From Micromonospora sp. NBC_00421 (lineage in GTDB: Bacteria > Actinomycetota > Actinomycetes > Mycobacteriales > Micromonosporaceae), in the NCBI RefSeq assembly GCF_036017915.1, contig NZ_CP107929.1:4096001-4160000 (forward strand): a stretch of DNA of 64,000 bases. The letters run 5' to 3'. Below the pieces are notes generated by a model. The model was given only the letters and a program-made list of their open reading frames with translations. It did no database searches and had not been told where the DNA came from. Below, piece by piece: positions 1-10,633 of the stretch (positions are counted from its first letter, which is position 1; each line of letters starts with the position of its first letter). Position numbers and translations under genes: made by a program.

Positions 1-1
1 C

Positions 2-1588
2 GGGCGGGCCACCGCTCCCCGGTTGGCCTGGCCCGTCGAGCTTCCCGCCCGGGGCCGGGCGACGCTGCGCTGGCGGCTGCGGGTGCACGACCCACGGGCC
101 GTGGTCGCCGCCCCCACCGCCGGGCCGAGCTGGTCCCGCCCCGAGGTACGCGCCGACGACCGCCGGCTGGTCCGGCTGGTCGACCGGTCCCTGGACGACC
201 TGCACGCGCTGCGCCTCACCGACCCCGCCCGACCGGAGGACGTCTTCCTCGGCGCCGGGGTGCCCTGGTTCCTCACCCTCTTCGGCCGGGACAGCCTCTG
301 GGCGGCCCGGATGATGCTGCCCCTCGGCACCGAGCTGGCCGCCGGCACGCTGCGCGTCCTGGCCCGCCGGCAGGGCACCCGGGTCGACCCGGCCACCGGC
401 GAGGCCCCCGGCAAGATCCTGCACGAGCTGCGGCGCGGCGAGTTCACCCTGCCCCGCGAGGGGCTACGGCTCCCCCCGGCCTACTACGGGACGGTCGACG
501 CCACCATGCTCTGGGTCTCCCTGCTGCACGACGCCTGGCGTTGGGGCCTGCCCGCCGAGCAGGTCGCGCCGCTGCTGCCCCACCTGGAGGCGGCGCTGCG
601 CTGGCTCGGCGAGCACGCCGACGCCGACGGCGACGGTCTCGTCGAGTACCTCGACACCACCGGGCACGGCCTGGCCAACCAGGGCTGGAAGGACTCCGGC
701 GACTCGATCCGGTTCCGCGACGGCCGGCTCGCCACGCCGCCGATCGTGCTCGCCGAGGTGCAGGGGTACGCGTACCAGGCCGCGATGCACGGCGCCGATC
801 TGCTGGACGCCTTCGGTCGGCCCGACGCCGACAGGTGGCGCGGGCACGCCGCCCGGCTCGCCGCGACGTTCCGGGCCCGGTTCTGGGTCGACGCCGGCCC
901 CGACGGGCCCCGCCCGGCGCTCGCCCTCGACCGGGACAAGCGCCCCGTCGACTCGCTGACCAGCAACATCGGTCACCTGCTCGGCACCGGCCTGCTCTCC
1001 GCCGACGAGGAGGCCCGGGTGGCGGCCCTGCTCACCGGCGACGCCCTCGGCGGCGGGTACGGGCTGCGCACGATGTCCACCGACGACGCCGGGTTCAGCC
1101 CGCTGTCGTACCACTGCGGGTCGGTCTGGACCCACGACACCGCGATCGTGCTGGCCGGGCTGGCCCGGGGCGGCTTCCACCGGGCCGCGCTCGGCCTGGC
1201 CGACGGGCTGCTCGGCGCGGCCGAGGCGTTCGACTACCGGCTGCCCGAGCTGCACGGCGGCGACGACCGCACGTTGCTCGGCCGTCCGGTGCCGTATCCG
1301 GCGGCGTGCCGGCCACAGGCCTGGTCGGCGGCGTCGGCGGTGCTGCTGCTGCAGGCGGGCGCGGGCCTGCACCCGGACGTGCCGAACGGGCGGGTCACCG
1401 TCCGCCCGCTCGCCGGCCCGGAGTTCGGCGCGCTGACCGTACGCGGTCTGCGGGTGGCGGGGGCTCCGGTCGACGTCCACGTCGACCACACCGGCCATCC
1501 CACGGTCACCGGCCTGCCCGCCGGCCTCACCGTCACCCCCACCATCCCCGCTCCCCGCACCGCCCCGGCCCGCCACCCGGTCGGCTGA
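2..1588 (+). CDS. glycogen debranching (amylo-alpha-1,6-glucosidase type) protein, 5' truncated
   Basis: The reading frame is open from base 2, so the gene begins outside the window; the TTG at 23 is only an internal codon. About 525 residues remain. The segment PWFLTLFGRDSLWAARM, followed by a Gly/Asp-rich alpha/alpha-barrel-like region (for example QGWKDSGDSI and DTAIVLAGL), is typical of the MGH1/GH63-like catalytic domain of bacterial proteins annotated as glycogen debranching enzymes. The missing N-terminus would carry the usual beta-sandwich domain. The expected role is hydrolysis of alpha-1,6 branches or related alpha-glucosides in the cytoplasm. The substrate cannot be fixed from sequence. 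The gene converges on dapB across a hairpin. Confidence 0.75.
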   Translation, partial: GRATAPRLAWPVELPARGRATLRWRLRVHDPRAVVAAPTAGPSWSRPEVRADDRRLVRLVDRSLDDLHALRLTDPARPEDVFLGAGVPWFLTLFGRDSLWAARMMLPLGTELAAGTLRVLARRQGTRVDPATGEAPGKILHELRRGEFTLPREGLRLPPAYYGTVDATMLWVSLLHDAWRWGLPAEQVAPLLPHLEAALRWLGEHADADGDGLVEYLDTTGHGLANQGWKDSGDSIRFRDGRLATPPIVLAEVQGYAYQAAMHGADLLDAFGRPDADRWRGHAARLAATFRARFWVDAGPDGPRPALALDRDKRPVDSLTSNIGHLLGTGLLSADEEARVAALLTGDALGGGYGLRTMSTDDAGFSPLSYHCGSVWTHDTAIVLAGLARGGFHRAALGLADGLLGAAEAFDYRLPELHGGDDRTLLGRPVPYPAACRPQAWSAASAVLLLQAGAGLHPDVPNGRVTVRPLAGPEFGALTVRGLRVAGAPVDVHVDHTGHPTVTGLPAGLTVTPTIPAPRTAPARHPVG

Positions 1589-1595
1589 CGACGAC

Positions 1596-1631
1596 CACCG
1601 GCTGGTCATGACAGCGCATGGTCAGCCGGTG
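1596..1631. terminator. bidirectional hairpin terminator
   Basis: Arms 1596-1609 and 1618-1631 (core CACCGGCTG/CAGCCGGTG) form a 14-bp stem with two wobble pairs and an 8-nt loop. It lies between two convergent genes and ends one base before the dapB stop codon. There is no T-run, as is common in high-GC actinobacteria. Confidence 0.6.
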
Positions 1632-2489
<858 letters not shown>

Positions 2490-2526
2490 CTAGGCCGGGG
2501 CAGCCGGGAGCGGAGGCCCCGGTCCG

Positions 2527-2566
2527 GTCGCCACTTGCTCAGCCGGGTCGCCACTTGCTCAGCCGG
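2527..2566. repeat. 2 x 20-nt tandem duplication at the M16 protease stop codon
   Basis: The unit GTCGCCACTTGCTCAGCCGG occurs twice in tandem (2527-2546 and 2547-2566). The second copy includes the stop codon of the M16 protease (2559-2561), so the duplication lengthened only the 3' untranslated region. Confidence 0.8.
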
Positions 2567-3974
2567 TGAAGTCGTGCTTCCCGAACGGGCCGACCACCGC
2601 CAGCGACATCGGCCGGCTCAGCAGCTCGGCGGCGAGGGTGTTCACGTCGGCCACGGTCACCGCGTCGACCCGGGCCAGCAGCTCGTCCACCGGCATCAGG
2701 TCGCCGTAGAGGAGCTCACCCTTGGCCAGCCGGCTCATCCGGGACCCGGTGTCCTCCAGGCCCAGCACGAACGAGCCCTTGCTCATCCCCTTGCCCCGGG
2801 CCACCTCGGCCTCGGTGAGCCCGTCGGCGGCCACCTTTGCCAGCTCGGCGCGGGTCAGCTGGAGCACCTCGTCCACCTTGCCCGGCGCGCAGCCGGCGTA
2901 GACGGCGAACAGGCCGCTGTCGGCGTACTGGCTGGCGTAGGAGTAGACCGAGTAGGCCAGGCCACGGCGTTCGCGGATCTCCTGGAACAGCCGGCTGGAC
3001 ATCCCGCCGCCGAGCACGTTGTTGAGCACCCCGAGGGCGAACCGCCGCTCGTCGACCCGGTCGATGCCGGGGCAGCCGAGGATGACGTGCGCCTGCTCGG
3101 TCTCCTTCGGCTCGACCAGGACGGTGGCCGGCTTCGTGCGTACCGCCGGGGTGGTCGGCCGGGGGGTGCCCGGCTCGGCCGGGTCGGTGTCCAGCGGCGT
3201 GCCGCGCAACGTCTGGCGGACCAGCCTGACCACCGTGGCGTGGTCGAGGTTGCCGGCGGCGGCGACGACGATCTGCGGCGCGGTGTAACGACGGCGGTAG
3301 AAGCCCTGGATCTGCCGGCGGGTCATCGGGGTGACCGTCTCCTCGGTGCCGGAGATCAGCCGGCCGAGGGGGTGGTCACCGTAGACGGCGCGGGCGAACA
3401 GGTCGTGCACCTCGTCGCCGGGCTCGTCGTCGTGCATGGCGATCTCTTCGAGGATGACCCCGCGCTCGGTCTCCACGTCGGCCGGCTCCAGCACCGAGTC
3501 AGCGACCGCGTCGCACATCACGTCGATCGCCAGCGGCAGGTCCTCGTCGAGGACCCGCGCGTAGTAGCAGGTGTATTCCTTGGTGGTGAAGGCGTTGGTC
3601 TCGCCGCCCACCGCCTCGATCTCGGAGGAGATCTCCAGCGCGGTGCGCTTGTGGGTGCCCTTGAAGAGCAGGTGCTCCAGGAAGTGCGCGGCGCCGGCCT
3701 GCGGGCCGGTCTCGTCCCGCGAACCGACTGTGACCCAGATGCCGAAGGAGACGCTGCGCATCGTCGGGATCGCCTCGGTGAGCACCCGCAGCCCGCTCGG
3801 CAGGACGGTACGCCGCACGGTGCCGCCCAGCGGGTCGTCGCTGATCGTCCGGGTGACCGCCCGGGACGCCGCACCGGCGCGACCGGGCTGGCCGGCGGTG
3901 GCGTGCCGGACGCGGTCGGGCGGGGTCACCGGCCGTCGGCCCGGGGAGAACGGCGAACGCTGGGCCCGGCTCAC
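2559..3974 (-). CDS. M16 family zinc metallopeptidase (processing-peptidase-like)
   Basis: The protein (about 471 aa from a GTG at 3974) has the inverted zinc motif HFLEH (HxxEH, residues 97-101) and, about 76 residues later, the third ligand Glu in ILEEI. Further family signatures are GLAYSVYSY and the glycine-rich GGGMSSRLFQ loop, so both the catalytic and the C-terminal M16 domains are present. The family is related to mitochondrial processing peptidase; the bacterial substrate is not known from sequence. The start is uncertain: the first 60 residues are low-complexity Arg/Pro-rich and another GTG lies at 3929. Its position between pnp and dapB is the usual actinobacterial order. A strong hairpin separates it from pnp, so it probably has its own promoter. 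Confidence 0.88.
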   Translation of the reverse strand: MSRAQRSPFSPGRRPVTPPDRVRHATAGQPGRAGAASRAVTRTISDDPLGGTVRRTVLPSGLRVLTEAIPTMRSVSFGIWVTVGSRDETGPQAGAAHFLEHLLFKGTHKRTALEISSEIEAVGGETNAFTTKEYTCYYARVLDEDLPLAIDVMCDAVADSVLEPADVETERGVILEEIAMHDDEPGDEVHDLFARAVYGDHPLGRLISGTEETVTPMTRRQIQGFYRRRYTAPQIVVAAAGNLDHATVVRLVRQTLRGTPLDTDPAEPGTPRPTTPAVRTKPATVLVEPKETEQAHVILGCPGIDRVDERRFALGVLNNVLGGGMSSRLFQEIRERRGLAYSVYSYASQYADSGLFAVYAGCAPGKVDEVLQLTRAELAKVAADGLTEAEVARGKGMSKGSFVLGLEDTGSRMSRLAKGELLYGDLMPVDELLARVDAVTVADVNTLAAELLSRPMSLAVVGPFGKHDFTG

Positions 3975-4014
3975 GGAAACCTGCTCTCGGTGCGACGAGG
4001 GGTGGAGGGAACAC

Positions 4015-4053
4015 ACCGGCCGGGTGACGACGTCGTGTCGTCACCCGGCCGGT
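4015..4053 (-). terminator. terminator of pnp
   Basis: A perfect 17-bp stem (4015-4031 with 4037-4053; core GGCCGGGTGACGAC) with a 5-nt loop lies 7 bases beyond the pnp stop codon. Confidence 0.75.
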
Positions 4054-4059
4054 CACTGC

Positions 4060-6462
4060 TCAGCTGTGCCGGGTACGCCGACGCGGACGCTCGCCGCCGT
4101 CGCCACCCTCGCCGCCGGACGGGCGCTCGCCGCGCTCCGGGCCACGCTCGCCGCCGGACGGGGCCCGACCACCCCGGTCACCGCCCCGGTCACCGCGGTC
4201 ACGCGGACCCCGGTCACCGCCGCGACCGGCCGGCCGGTCGCCACCGGCGGCCTCACCGGCCTCACCGGCGGCCGGCGCCTCGGCGCCCTCCGGCCGGACC
4301 TTGTCCAGGTAGATCTTGCCGCGGGCGTCGATGTCCGCGATCTCCACCTCGACCTTGTCGCCGACGTTGAGGAAGTCCTCGACCCGCTCGACCCGCTTGC
4401 CGTCGCCCACCTTGGAGATGTGCAGCAGGCCGTCCCGGCCGGGCAGCAGCGAGATGAACGCACCGAACGCGGCGGTCTTGACCACCGTGCCGAGGAACCG
4501 CTCGCCGGCCTTGGGCAGGGTCGGGTTGGCGATCCCGTTGATCCGGTCCACGGCGGCCTGCGCCGACGGGCCGTTGGTCGCGCCGACGTAGATCGTGCCG
4601 TCGTCCTCGATGGAGATCTCAGCGCCGGTCTCGTCCTGGATGGCGTTGATGGTCTGGCCCTTCGGGCCGATCACCATGCCGATCTTGTCCACCGGGATCT
4701 TGACGGTGGTGACCCGCGGGGCGTAGTCCGACATCTCGGCCGGAGCCTCGATCGCCGCCTGCATCACGCCGAGGATGGTCTGCCGGGCCTCGTTCGCCTG
4801 CTGGAGGGCGGCGGCGAGCACGTCCGACGGGATGCCGTTGAGCTTGGTGTCGAGCTGGAGCGCGGTGACGAACTCCGGCGTGCCGGCGACCTTGAAGTCC
4901 ATGTCACCGAACGCGTCCTCGGCACCGAGGATGTCGGTCAGCGTCACGTACTGGGTCTTGCCGTCCACCTCGTCGGAGATGAGGCCCATCGCGATGCCGG
5001 CCACCGGCGCCTTGAGCGGCACACCGGCCGACAGCAGCGCCAGCGTCGAGGCGCAGACCGAGCCCATCGAGGTCGAGCCGTTGGAGCCGAGCGCCTCGGA
5101 CACCTGTCGGATCGCGTACGGGAACTCCTCGCGCGACGGCAGCACCGGCAGCAGGGCCCGCTCGGCCAGCGCGCCGTGGCCGATCTCCCGCCGCTTCGGC
5201 GAGCCGACCCGGCCGGTCTCCCCGGTCGAGTACGGCGGGAAGTTGTAGTTGTGCATGTAGCGCTTGCGGTTCTCCGGGGAGAGGGTGTCCACCATCTGCT
5301 CCATCCGGAGCATGTTCAGCGTGGTGACCCCGAGGATCTGGGTCTCGCCCCGCTCGAACAGCGCGGAACCGTGCACCCGGGGCAGCACGCCGACCTCGGC
5401 GGTGAGCGCCCGGATGTCGCGCGGACCCCGGCCGTCGATCCGAACCTGCTCGCGCAGCACCCGGTTGCGGACCTCGGACTTGGTAAGCGACCGGAAGGCG
5501 GCGGACAGTTCCTTCTCCCGGCCCTCGAACCGACCGCCGAGCTCCTCGGCGACCTTGGCCTTGATCCGGTCCAGGGCCTCCTCGCGGTCGGCCTTGCCGG
5601 CGATCTGCAGCGCCTCGCCCACCTCGGCGCGGACCAGCTCGGCCACCGCCTGGTAGATGTCGTCCTGGTAGTCCAGGAAGACCGGGAACTCGGTGACCGG
5701 CTTGGCGGCCACCTCGGCCAGCTCGCTCTGCGCCCGGCACAGCTCACGGATCGCCGGCTTGGCGGCCTCCAGGCCGCTGGCGACGATCTCCTCGGTCGGG
5801 GCGGTCGCGCCGCCCGCGATCAGGGTCACCGCGTTCGGCGTCGCCTCGGCCTCGACCATCATGATCGCGACGTCGCCGTCGTCGAGCGCCCGGCCGGCGA
5901 CGACCATGTCGAAGGTGGCGCGGGCCAGCTCCTCCAGGGTCGGGAAGGCCACCCACTGGCCGTCGACGTGGGCCACCCGGGTGGCCCCGATCGGGCCGGA
6001 GAACGGCAGGCCGGACAGCTTCGTCGACATCGAGGCGGCGTTGATGGCCACCACGTCGTACGGGTGCTGCGGGTCGAGCGCGAGGATGGTCTCGACGACC
6101 TGGACCTCGTTGCGCAGGCCCTTGACGAACGACGGGCGCAGCGGCCGGTCGATCAGCCGGCAGGTGAGGATGGCGTCCTCGCTGGGCCGGCCCTCGCGGC
6201 GGAAGAACGAGCCGGGGATCCGGCCCGCGGCGTACATCCGCTCCTCGACGTCGACGGTCAGCGGGAAGAAGTCGAACTGCTCCTTCGGGTGCTTACCGGC
6301 GGTGGTGGCGGAGAGCACGACCGTCTCGCCCAGCTGGGCGACGACGGAACCGGCGGCCTGCCGGGCCAGCCGGCCGGTGGAGAAGGTGATCTCACGGGTG
6401 CCGAAGGACCCGTTGTCGATCACGGCGGTACGGGATTCGGTGCCGAGGTTGGTCTCGGTCAT
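4060..6462 (-). CDS. pnp: polyribonucleotide nucleotidyltransferase (PNPase)
   Basis: This is phosphorolytic 3'-5' exoribonuclease and polymerase, which in actinomycetes can also act in RNA tailing and ppGpp-linked metabolism. The 800-aa protein shows two RNase PH domains separated by the helical linker, a KH domain ([18 protein letters not shown]), an S1 domain ([15 protein letters not shown]) and a C-terminal tail of about 70 residues rich in Gly, Arg and Asp repeats, which is typical of actinobacterial PNPases. The ATG at 6462 is preceded by GAAGGAG and starts [10 protein letters not shown]; the 38 upstream in-frame residues do not resemble the family. It lies downstream of rpsO on the same strand, the classic rpsO-pnp arrangement. 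Confidence 0.97.
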   Translation of the reverse strand: MTETNLGTESRTAVIDNGSFGTREITFSTGRLARQAAGSVVAQLGETVVLSATTAGKHPKEQFDFFPLTVDVEERMYAAGRIPGSFFRREGRPSEDAILTCRLIDRPLRPSFVKGLRNEVQVVETILALDPQHPYDVVAINAASMSTKLSGLPFSGPIGATRVAHVDGQWVAFPTLEELARATFDMVVAGRALDDGDVAIMMVEAEATPNAVTLIAGGATAPTEEIVASGLEAAKPAIRELCRAQSELAEVAAKPVTEFPVFLDYQDDIYQAVAELVRAEVGEALQIAGKADREEALDRIKAKVAEELGGRFEGREKELSAAFRSLTKSEVRNRVLREQVRIDGRGPRDIRALTAEVGVLPRVHGSALFERGETQILGVTTLNMLRMEQMVDTLSPENRKRYMHNYNFPPYSTGETGRVGSPKRREIGHGALAERALLPVLPSREEFPYAIRQVSEALGSNGSTSMGSVCASTLALLSAGVPLKAPVAGIAMGLISDEVDGKTQYVTLTDILGAEDAFGDMDFKVAGTPEFVTALQLDTKLNGIPSDVLAAALQQANEARQTILGVMQAAIEAPAEMSDYAPRVTTVKIPVDKIGMVIGPKGQTINAIQDETGAEISIEDDGTIYVGATNGPSAQAAVDRINGIANPTLPKAGERFLGTVVKTAAFGAFISLLPGRDGLLHISKVGDGKRVERVEDFLNVGDKVEVEIADIDARGKIYLDKVRPEGAEAPAAGEAGEAAGGDRPAGRGGDRGPRDRGDRGGDRGGRAPSGGERGPERGERPSGGEGGDGGERPRRRTRHS

Positions 6463-6648
6463 GTGCGGCGGTACTCCTTCGCGTCGTGGGCCCACGACAC
6501 CGGAGCTGCTCAGACGGCCGGTCTTCGATCGAAGCGCCCGGGTGGCCGGCATGATGCCGGGATGCCCGGGGGCCACTACCGGAGACCGGTACGCTGACCG
6601 GCTCCCTCTCGGGTGGTCGCGCGGCCCTCTTCTTCAGTGGTGTGCCGA

Positions 6649-6680
6649 ACGGGGGAGCGACCCGGTGGCCACTCCCCCGT
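6649..6680 (-). terminator. rpsO-pnp intergenic hairpin
   Basis: A 9-bp stem (6649-6657 with 6672-6680, ACGGGGGAG/CTCCCCCGT) with a 14-nt loop lies 4 bases after the rpsO stop and 187 bases before pnp. In Streptomyces and E. coli the same gap carries an attenuating or RNase III-cleaved hairpin; that role is inferred here. Confidence 0.6.
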
Positions 6681-6684
6681 CACG

Positions 6685-6954
6685 TCATCGGCGCAGGCCG
6701 AGCCGCTCGATCAGCGACCGGTAGCGGCTGATGTCCTTCTTCTGGACGTAGTTGAGCAGCCGACGGCGCCGACCGACAAGCAGCAGCAGCCCACGGCGGC
6801 TGTGGTGGTCGTGCTTGTGCACCTTCAGGTGCTCGGTCAGCTCCGCGATCCGCTTGGTGAGGACCGCGACCTGGACCTCCGGCGAACCGGTGTCGCCCTC
6901 GGCGGTCGCGTACTCCGTGCGGATCTTGGCCTTGGCTTCCTGGTCGAGCGCCAT
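6685..6954 (-). CDS. rpsO: 30S ribosomal protein S15
   Basis: S15 binds 16S rRNA in the platform of the small subunit. The 89-aa protein has the standard length and the hallmark regions [15 protein letters not shown] and [23 protein letters not shown]. The ATG at 6954 is preceded by AGGGAG, and the longer upstream frame is not part of S15. Confidence 0.97.
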   Translation of the reverse strand: MALDQEAKAKIRTEYATAEGDTGSPEVQVAVLTKRIAELTEHLKVHKHDHHSRRGLLLLVGRRRRLLNYVQKKDISRYRSLIERLGLRR

Positions 6955-7173
6955 GTTCTCCCTGTTTCGGTGGGTTGACAACTGATGTCCGTCGTTCGGG
7001 TCCGAGTGGACCGGGGACGGACGAACCTCGCACCCGCGGCGTCGTGCAGGCACGCGAGGCCCCGCGTCGGTCATCCGACGTCACCGCCACCCTACCAGCC
7101 CGTCGCGGAACCGCCCGGTCAAGGCCCACGCCTGCGACGACGACGGGTCGCCGGCCCACCCCCGCCCGGCGGG

Positions 7174-8100
7174 TCAGGCGACCGCCCGGCGGGTCCGCGC
7201 GACGTCCTCGGCCATCTGGACGAGCAACGGCTCGATCGCGTCGTACCGGATCTGGCCGCGCAGGTGGGCGGCGAAGTCCAGGGCGACCTGTTCGCCGTAC
7301 AGGTCGCCGGAGAAGTCCAGCACGTGCGCCTCGACCCGGCGTTCCCGGCCGGCGAACGTCGGGTTGGTGCCGATCGAGATGGCGGCCGGCAGCCGCTCGG
7401 TCCCTCCGCGCACCAGCCAGCCGGCGTAGACCCCGTCGGCGGGCACCGCCGCGTGCGGCGGGCAGCGCAGGTTGGCGGTGGGGAAGCCCAGCTCCCGGCC
7501 GCGCTGGTCGCCCAGGACCACCACCCCCTCGAGCCGGTGCGGTCGGCTGAGCACGGTCGCCGCCGCCGCGACGTCGCCCGCCTCGACCCGGGACCGGATG
7601 TACGTCGAGGAGAAGACCGTGCCTTCGGCGGCGACCAGCGGGGCGTGCTCCACCTCGAAGCCGAAGGTCCCGCCGAGTCGTTCCAGCAGCTCGACGTTCC
7701 CGGCGGCCCGGTGCCCGAACCGGAAGTTGTCCCCCACCACGACCAGCGCGGCGTGCAGGCGCTCGACCAGGATGTCGTGCACGAACGCCTCGGGCGACAG
7801 CCGGGAGAGCTCGGCGGTGAACGGCACCACACAGAGCACGTCGACGCCCAGCGCCTCGATCAACTCGGCCTTGCGGGCGGGCTCGGTGAGCACGGCCGGG
7901 TGCGAGCCGGGGCGGACCACCTCGACAGGGTGCGGGTCGAAGGTCACCACCACCGACCGGACGCCCAGTTCGCGGGCCCGCGCCACGGCGTGCCCGATGG
8001 TCGCCTGGTGCCCCCGGTGCACGCCGTCGAAGACGCCGATGGTGACGACCGACCGCCCCCACCCACCGGGCGTCGCCTCGTACCCCCGCCACCGCTGCAT
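7174..8100 (-). CDS. ribF: bifunctional riboflavin kinase / FAD synthetase
   Basis: RibF phosphorylates riboflavin to FMN and adenylates FMN to FAD. The 308-aa protein has the N-terminal nucleotidyltransferase motif TIGVFDGVHRGHQ and a later VVGDNFRFGHRAAG segment (FAD synthetase), then the C-terminal riboflavin kinase barrel with GRELGFPTANL. The ATG at 8100 is preceded by GGAGAGGAG, a strong ribosome site, so the ATG seven codons upstream was rejected. It lies between truB and rpsO on the same strand with gaps of 144 and 219 bases. Confidence 0.96.
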   Translation of the reverse strand: MQRWRGYEATPGGWGRSVVTIGVFDGVHRGHQATIGHAVARARELGVRSVVVTFDPHPVEVVRPGSHPAVLTEPARKAELIEALGVDVLCVVPFTAELSRLSPEAFVHDILVERLHAALVVVGDNFRFGHRAAGNVELLERLGGTFGFEVEHAPLVAAEGTVFSSTYIRSRVEAGDVAAAATVLSRPHRLEGVVVLGDQRGRELGFPTANLRCPPHAAVPADGVYAGWLVRGGTERLPAAISIGTNPTFAGRERRVEAHVLDFSGDLYGEQVALDFAAHLRGQIRYDAIEPLLVQMAEDVARTRRAVA

Positions 8101-8244
8101 GCCGCTCCTCTCCTGCTCCACCGCTGACCGGCGCCCACCCGTGCCCGTCGCCGTCGACCCGTCCCGGTCGCCGTCCCCGCTCGTCGTGCCGTACCGTCCG
8201 CCGTCCGCACCGACCGCCGCCGTCGGCGCCGGTCGGCGGCCCGG

Positions 8245-9129
8245 TCAGGCCGGGGCGAGCACGATCTCCGCGCGGGCCCGGCCGTCCCGTTCGCTGACGA
8301 TAGCGATCAGGCCACCGTCCGGTCCGAAGACGGCGTACGGCCCGTCGATGCCCACCGGGTCGAGCGGACCGCCGTGGGAGAGCGCCTTCGCCTCGTCGAC
8401 GCCGGCCTCCCGGCGCGGAAAGTACCTGTCGGCGGCGGTGTCCAGGGGCAGGTTGACCACCTCGGGCGCGCGCTGTTCCAACGCCGCGAGGGTGGCCGCC
8501 TCGGCGAGGGTGAAACTGCCCACAGCGGTCCGTCGCAGCGCGGTGAGGTGCCCGCCGACGCCGAGCGACAGACCGGCGTCGCGGGCCAGCGCCCGGATGT
8601 ACGTCCCCGACGAGCAGGTGACGTCGACGTCGACGTCGACCACGTCCGGGGTGTTCCGGCGGATCGCCAGCACGTCCAGCCGGGAGACGGTGACCCGGCG
8701 GGCGGGCAGCTCGACGCTCTCCCCGTCCCGGACCCGCTTGTACGCCCGCTCTCCATTGATCTTGATGGCGCTGACCGCACTGGGCACCTGGTCGATCTCG
8801 CCGGTGAGGGGCACGAACGCGGCCCGGATCGCGGCGTCGGTCAGCTCGCCGGCGGGCGTGCTGGCGAGCACGTCGCCCTCGGCGTCGTCGGTGACGGTGG
8901 CCTGCCCGAGCCGGACCGTCGCGGTGTAGCTCTTGCCCGCCCCGATCACGTACGTCAGCAGCCGGGTGGCCCGACCCACCCCGATCACCAGCACACCGGT
9001 GGCCATCGGGTCGAGGGTGCCGCCGTGCCCGACCCGGCGGGTCCGGGCCAGCCGGCGGATCCGTGCCACCACGTCGTGCGACGTCATGCCGCCGGGCTTG
9101 TCGACCACGATCAGACCGTCACCGTTCAC
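8245..9129 (-). CDS. truB: tRNA pseudouridine(55) synthase
   Basis: TruB makes the universal T-loop pseudouridine 55. The 294-aa protein begins with NGDGLIVVDKPGGMTSHDVV and contains the catalytic segment HGGTLDPMATGVL with the active Asp, plus the KSYTATVRLG and SAIKINGERAY motifs of the family. A C-terminal PUA-like TruB extension of about 70 residues is present. GTG at 9129 fits the family N-terminus; no strong ribosome site is visible. Confidence 0.96.
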   Translation of the reverse strand: MNGDGLIVVDKPGGMTSHDVVARIRRLARTRRVGHGGTLDPMATGVLVIGVGRATRLLTYVIGAGKSYTATVRLGQATVTDDAEGDVLASTPAGELTDAAIRAAFVPLTGEIDQVPSAVSAIKINGERAYKRVRDGESVELPARRVTVSRLDVLAIRRNTPDVVDVDVDVTCSSGTYIRALARDAGLSLGVGGHLTALRRTAVGSFTLAEAATLAALEQRAPEVVNLPLDTAADRYFPRREAGVDEAKALSHGGPLDPVGIDGPYAVFGPDGGLIAIVSERDGRARAEIVLAPA

Positions 9130-9252
9130 GACTGCCAAGCCTGCCAGACGGGGTCGCGTCGCCCGCCACCGCACGGCACCCTGCGGCGGACCGGCCGGAA
9201 CCGGGATCCGCCGGGCACCGCAGCACCCGCGCCGGTGGCCGGTCCGCCCTGG

Positions 9253-10608
9253 TCAGCCGCGTACGGCGCCGACCACCGCCCAACCACCGGAGCGCAGCCG
9301 CAGCAGCAGGGCGGCCAGCCGCAGCAGCACGAACAGGGTCAACCCGGCCCAGATGCCGCCGAGACCCAGGTCGAACACGTAGGTCAGCCAGATCGCCGGC
9401 AGGAACCCGCCGAACGCCGCGACGATCGTCAGGTTACGCAGATAGCGCACGTCTCCGGCGCCGATCAGCACCCCGTCGAGGGCGAACACCACGCCGCCGA
9501 GCGGTTGCAGCGCCACCAGCCAGGGCCAGGCGACCATGGCCTGCTCGCGTACCCGGGAATCGGAGCTGAACAAGCCGGGCACGACGCCGGCCCCGACGGC
9601 GATGAGCACCGCGAACGCCAGACCGCACGCCGCCCCGAGCAACGCGAGGCGGCGGGCCAGGACACGCGCGCCGGCGGCGTCGCCCGCCCCGAGCGCCGCG
9701 CCGACCAGCGCCTGCCCGGCGATCGCCAGGGCGTCGAGCAGCAGGGTGGTGAGGAACCACAGTTGTACGGCGATCTGGTGCGCACCGACCGCCGCCGCCC
9801 CGAACCGGGCCGCGACGGCGGTGGCGGACAGGAAGCTGGCCTGGAAGGCGACGCCCCGGACCAGCAGGTCCCGGCTGAACATCACCTGTTGGCGGAGCAC
9901 CGCCGGGCGGGGGCGCAACGCCACCCGCTCGCCCACCAGGGCGGCGACGAACAGCCCACCGGAGACGGTCTGGGCGAACGCGTTCGCCACCGCCGAACCG
10001 GTCAGCCCCCAGCCGACGGGATAGACCAGCAGCGGGCAGAGCAGCGCGGAGAGCAGGTTGGGGCCGAGCACGAACCACAGCGGCCGGCGGGTGTCCTGCA
10101 CCCCGCGCAGCCAGCCGTTGCCGGCGGCGGCGAGCAGCAGGCCGGGAGCGCCGAGCGCGGCGACCCGCAACCACCGCTCGGCCGCGTCGGCCACCTCCCC
10201 GGGACCGGCCAGGAGGTCGGTCAACGGCCCGGCCCCGAGCTGCATGCCGAGCGCGACGAGTGTCCCCACGCCGAACGCCAGCCAGGATGCCTGGACACCC
10301 TCGGCCACGGCGGCGGCCCGGTCGCCCGCGCCGAACCGGCGGGCCGCCCGGCCGGTGATCCCGTACGCCAGCACGGCCCCCAGCCAGGCGACGAGGGTCA
10401 GCACGGTGCCGCCGACGGCGAGCGCGGCGAGCGCCACCCGGTCGAGGTGCCCGGCCACCGCGGTGTCGACCAGCACATAGAGCGGCTCGGCGGCGAGCAC
10501 CACCAGGGCGGGCAGCGCCAGCGCGGCGATCCGACGCGGCGAGGCCACGGCGGACGGGGCGGCGGTAGACGGGGCGGCAGAGGGGGTCATCGCCGCTGAT
10601 CCTGTCAT
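9253..10608 (-). CDS. MATE family efflux transporter (DinF-like)
   Basis: The 451-aa membrane protein has about twelve hydrophobic segments and begins, after a short Ala/Pro/Ser leader, with RIAALALPALVVLAAEPLYVLVDTAVAGHLD, the conserved first helix of MATE exporters; the internal repeat starts near FSRDLLVRGVAFQASFL. MATE proteins export organic cations, drugs or metabolites using Na+ or H+ gradients. Two ATG starts are possible (10608 or 10590). The frame runs on upstream into the broken signal peptidase gene, but that apparent fusion is an effect of the frameshift there and not a real 674-residue protein. Confidence 0.88.
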   Translation of the reverse strand: MTGSAAMTPSAAPSTAAPSAVASPRRIAALALPALVVLAAEPLYVLVDTAVAGHLDRVALAALAVGGTVLTLVAWLGAVLAYGITGRAARRFGAGDRAAAVAEGVQASWLAFGVGTLVALGMQLGAGPLTDLLAGPGEVADAAERWLRVAALGAPGLLLAAAGNGWLRGVQDTRRPLWFVLGPNLLSALLCPLLVYPVGWGLTGSAVANAFAQTVSGGLFVAALVGERVALRPRPAVLRQQVMFSRDLLVRGVAFQASFLSATAVAARFGAAAVGAHQIAVQLWFLTTLLLDALAIAGQALVGAALGAGDAAGARVLARRLALLGAACGLAFAVLIAVGAGVVPGLFSSDSRVREQAMVAWPWLVALQPLGGVVFALDGVLIGAGDVRYLRNLTIVAAFGGFLPAIWLTYVFDLGLGGIWAGLTLFVLLRLAALLLRLRSGGWAVVGAVRG

Positions 10609-10633
10609 GGCCGGGTAAGGATCACAAGACTTG

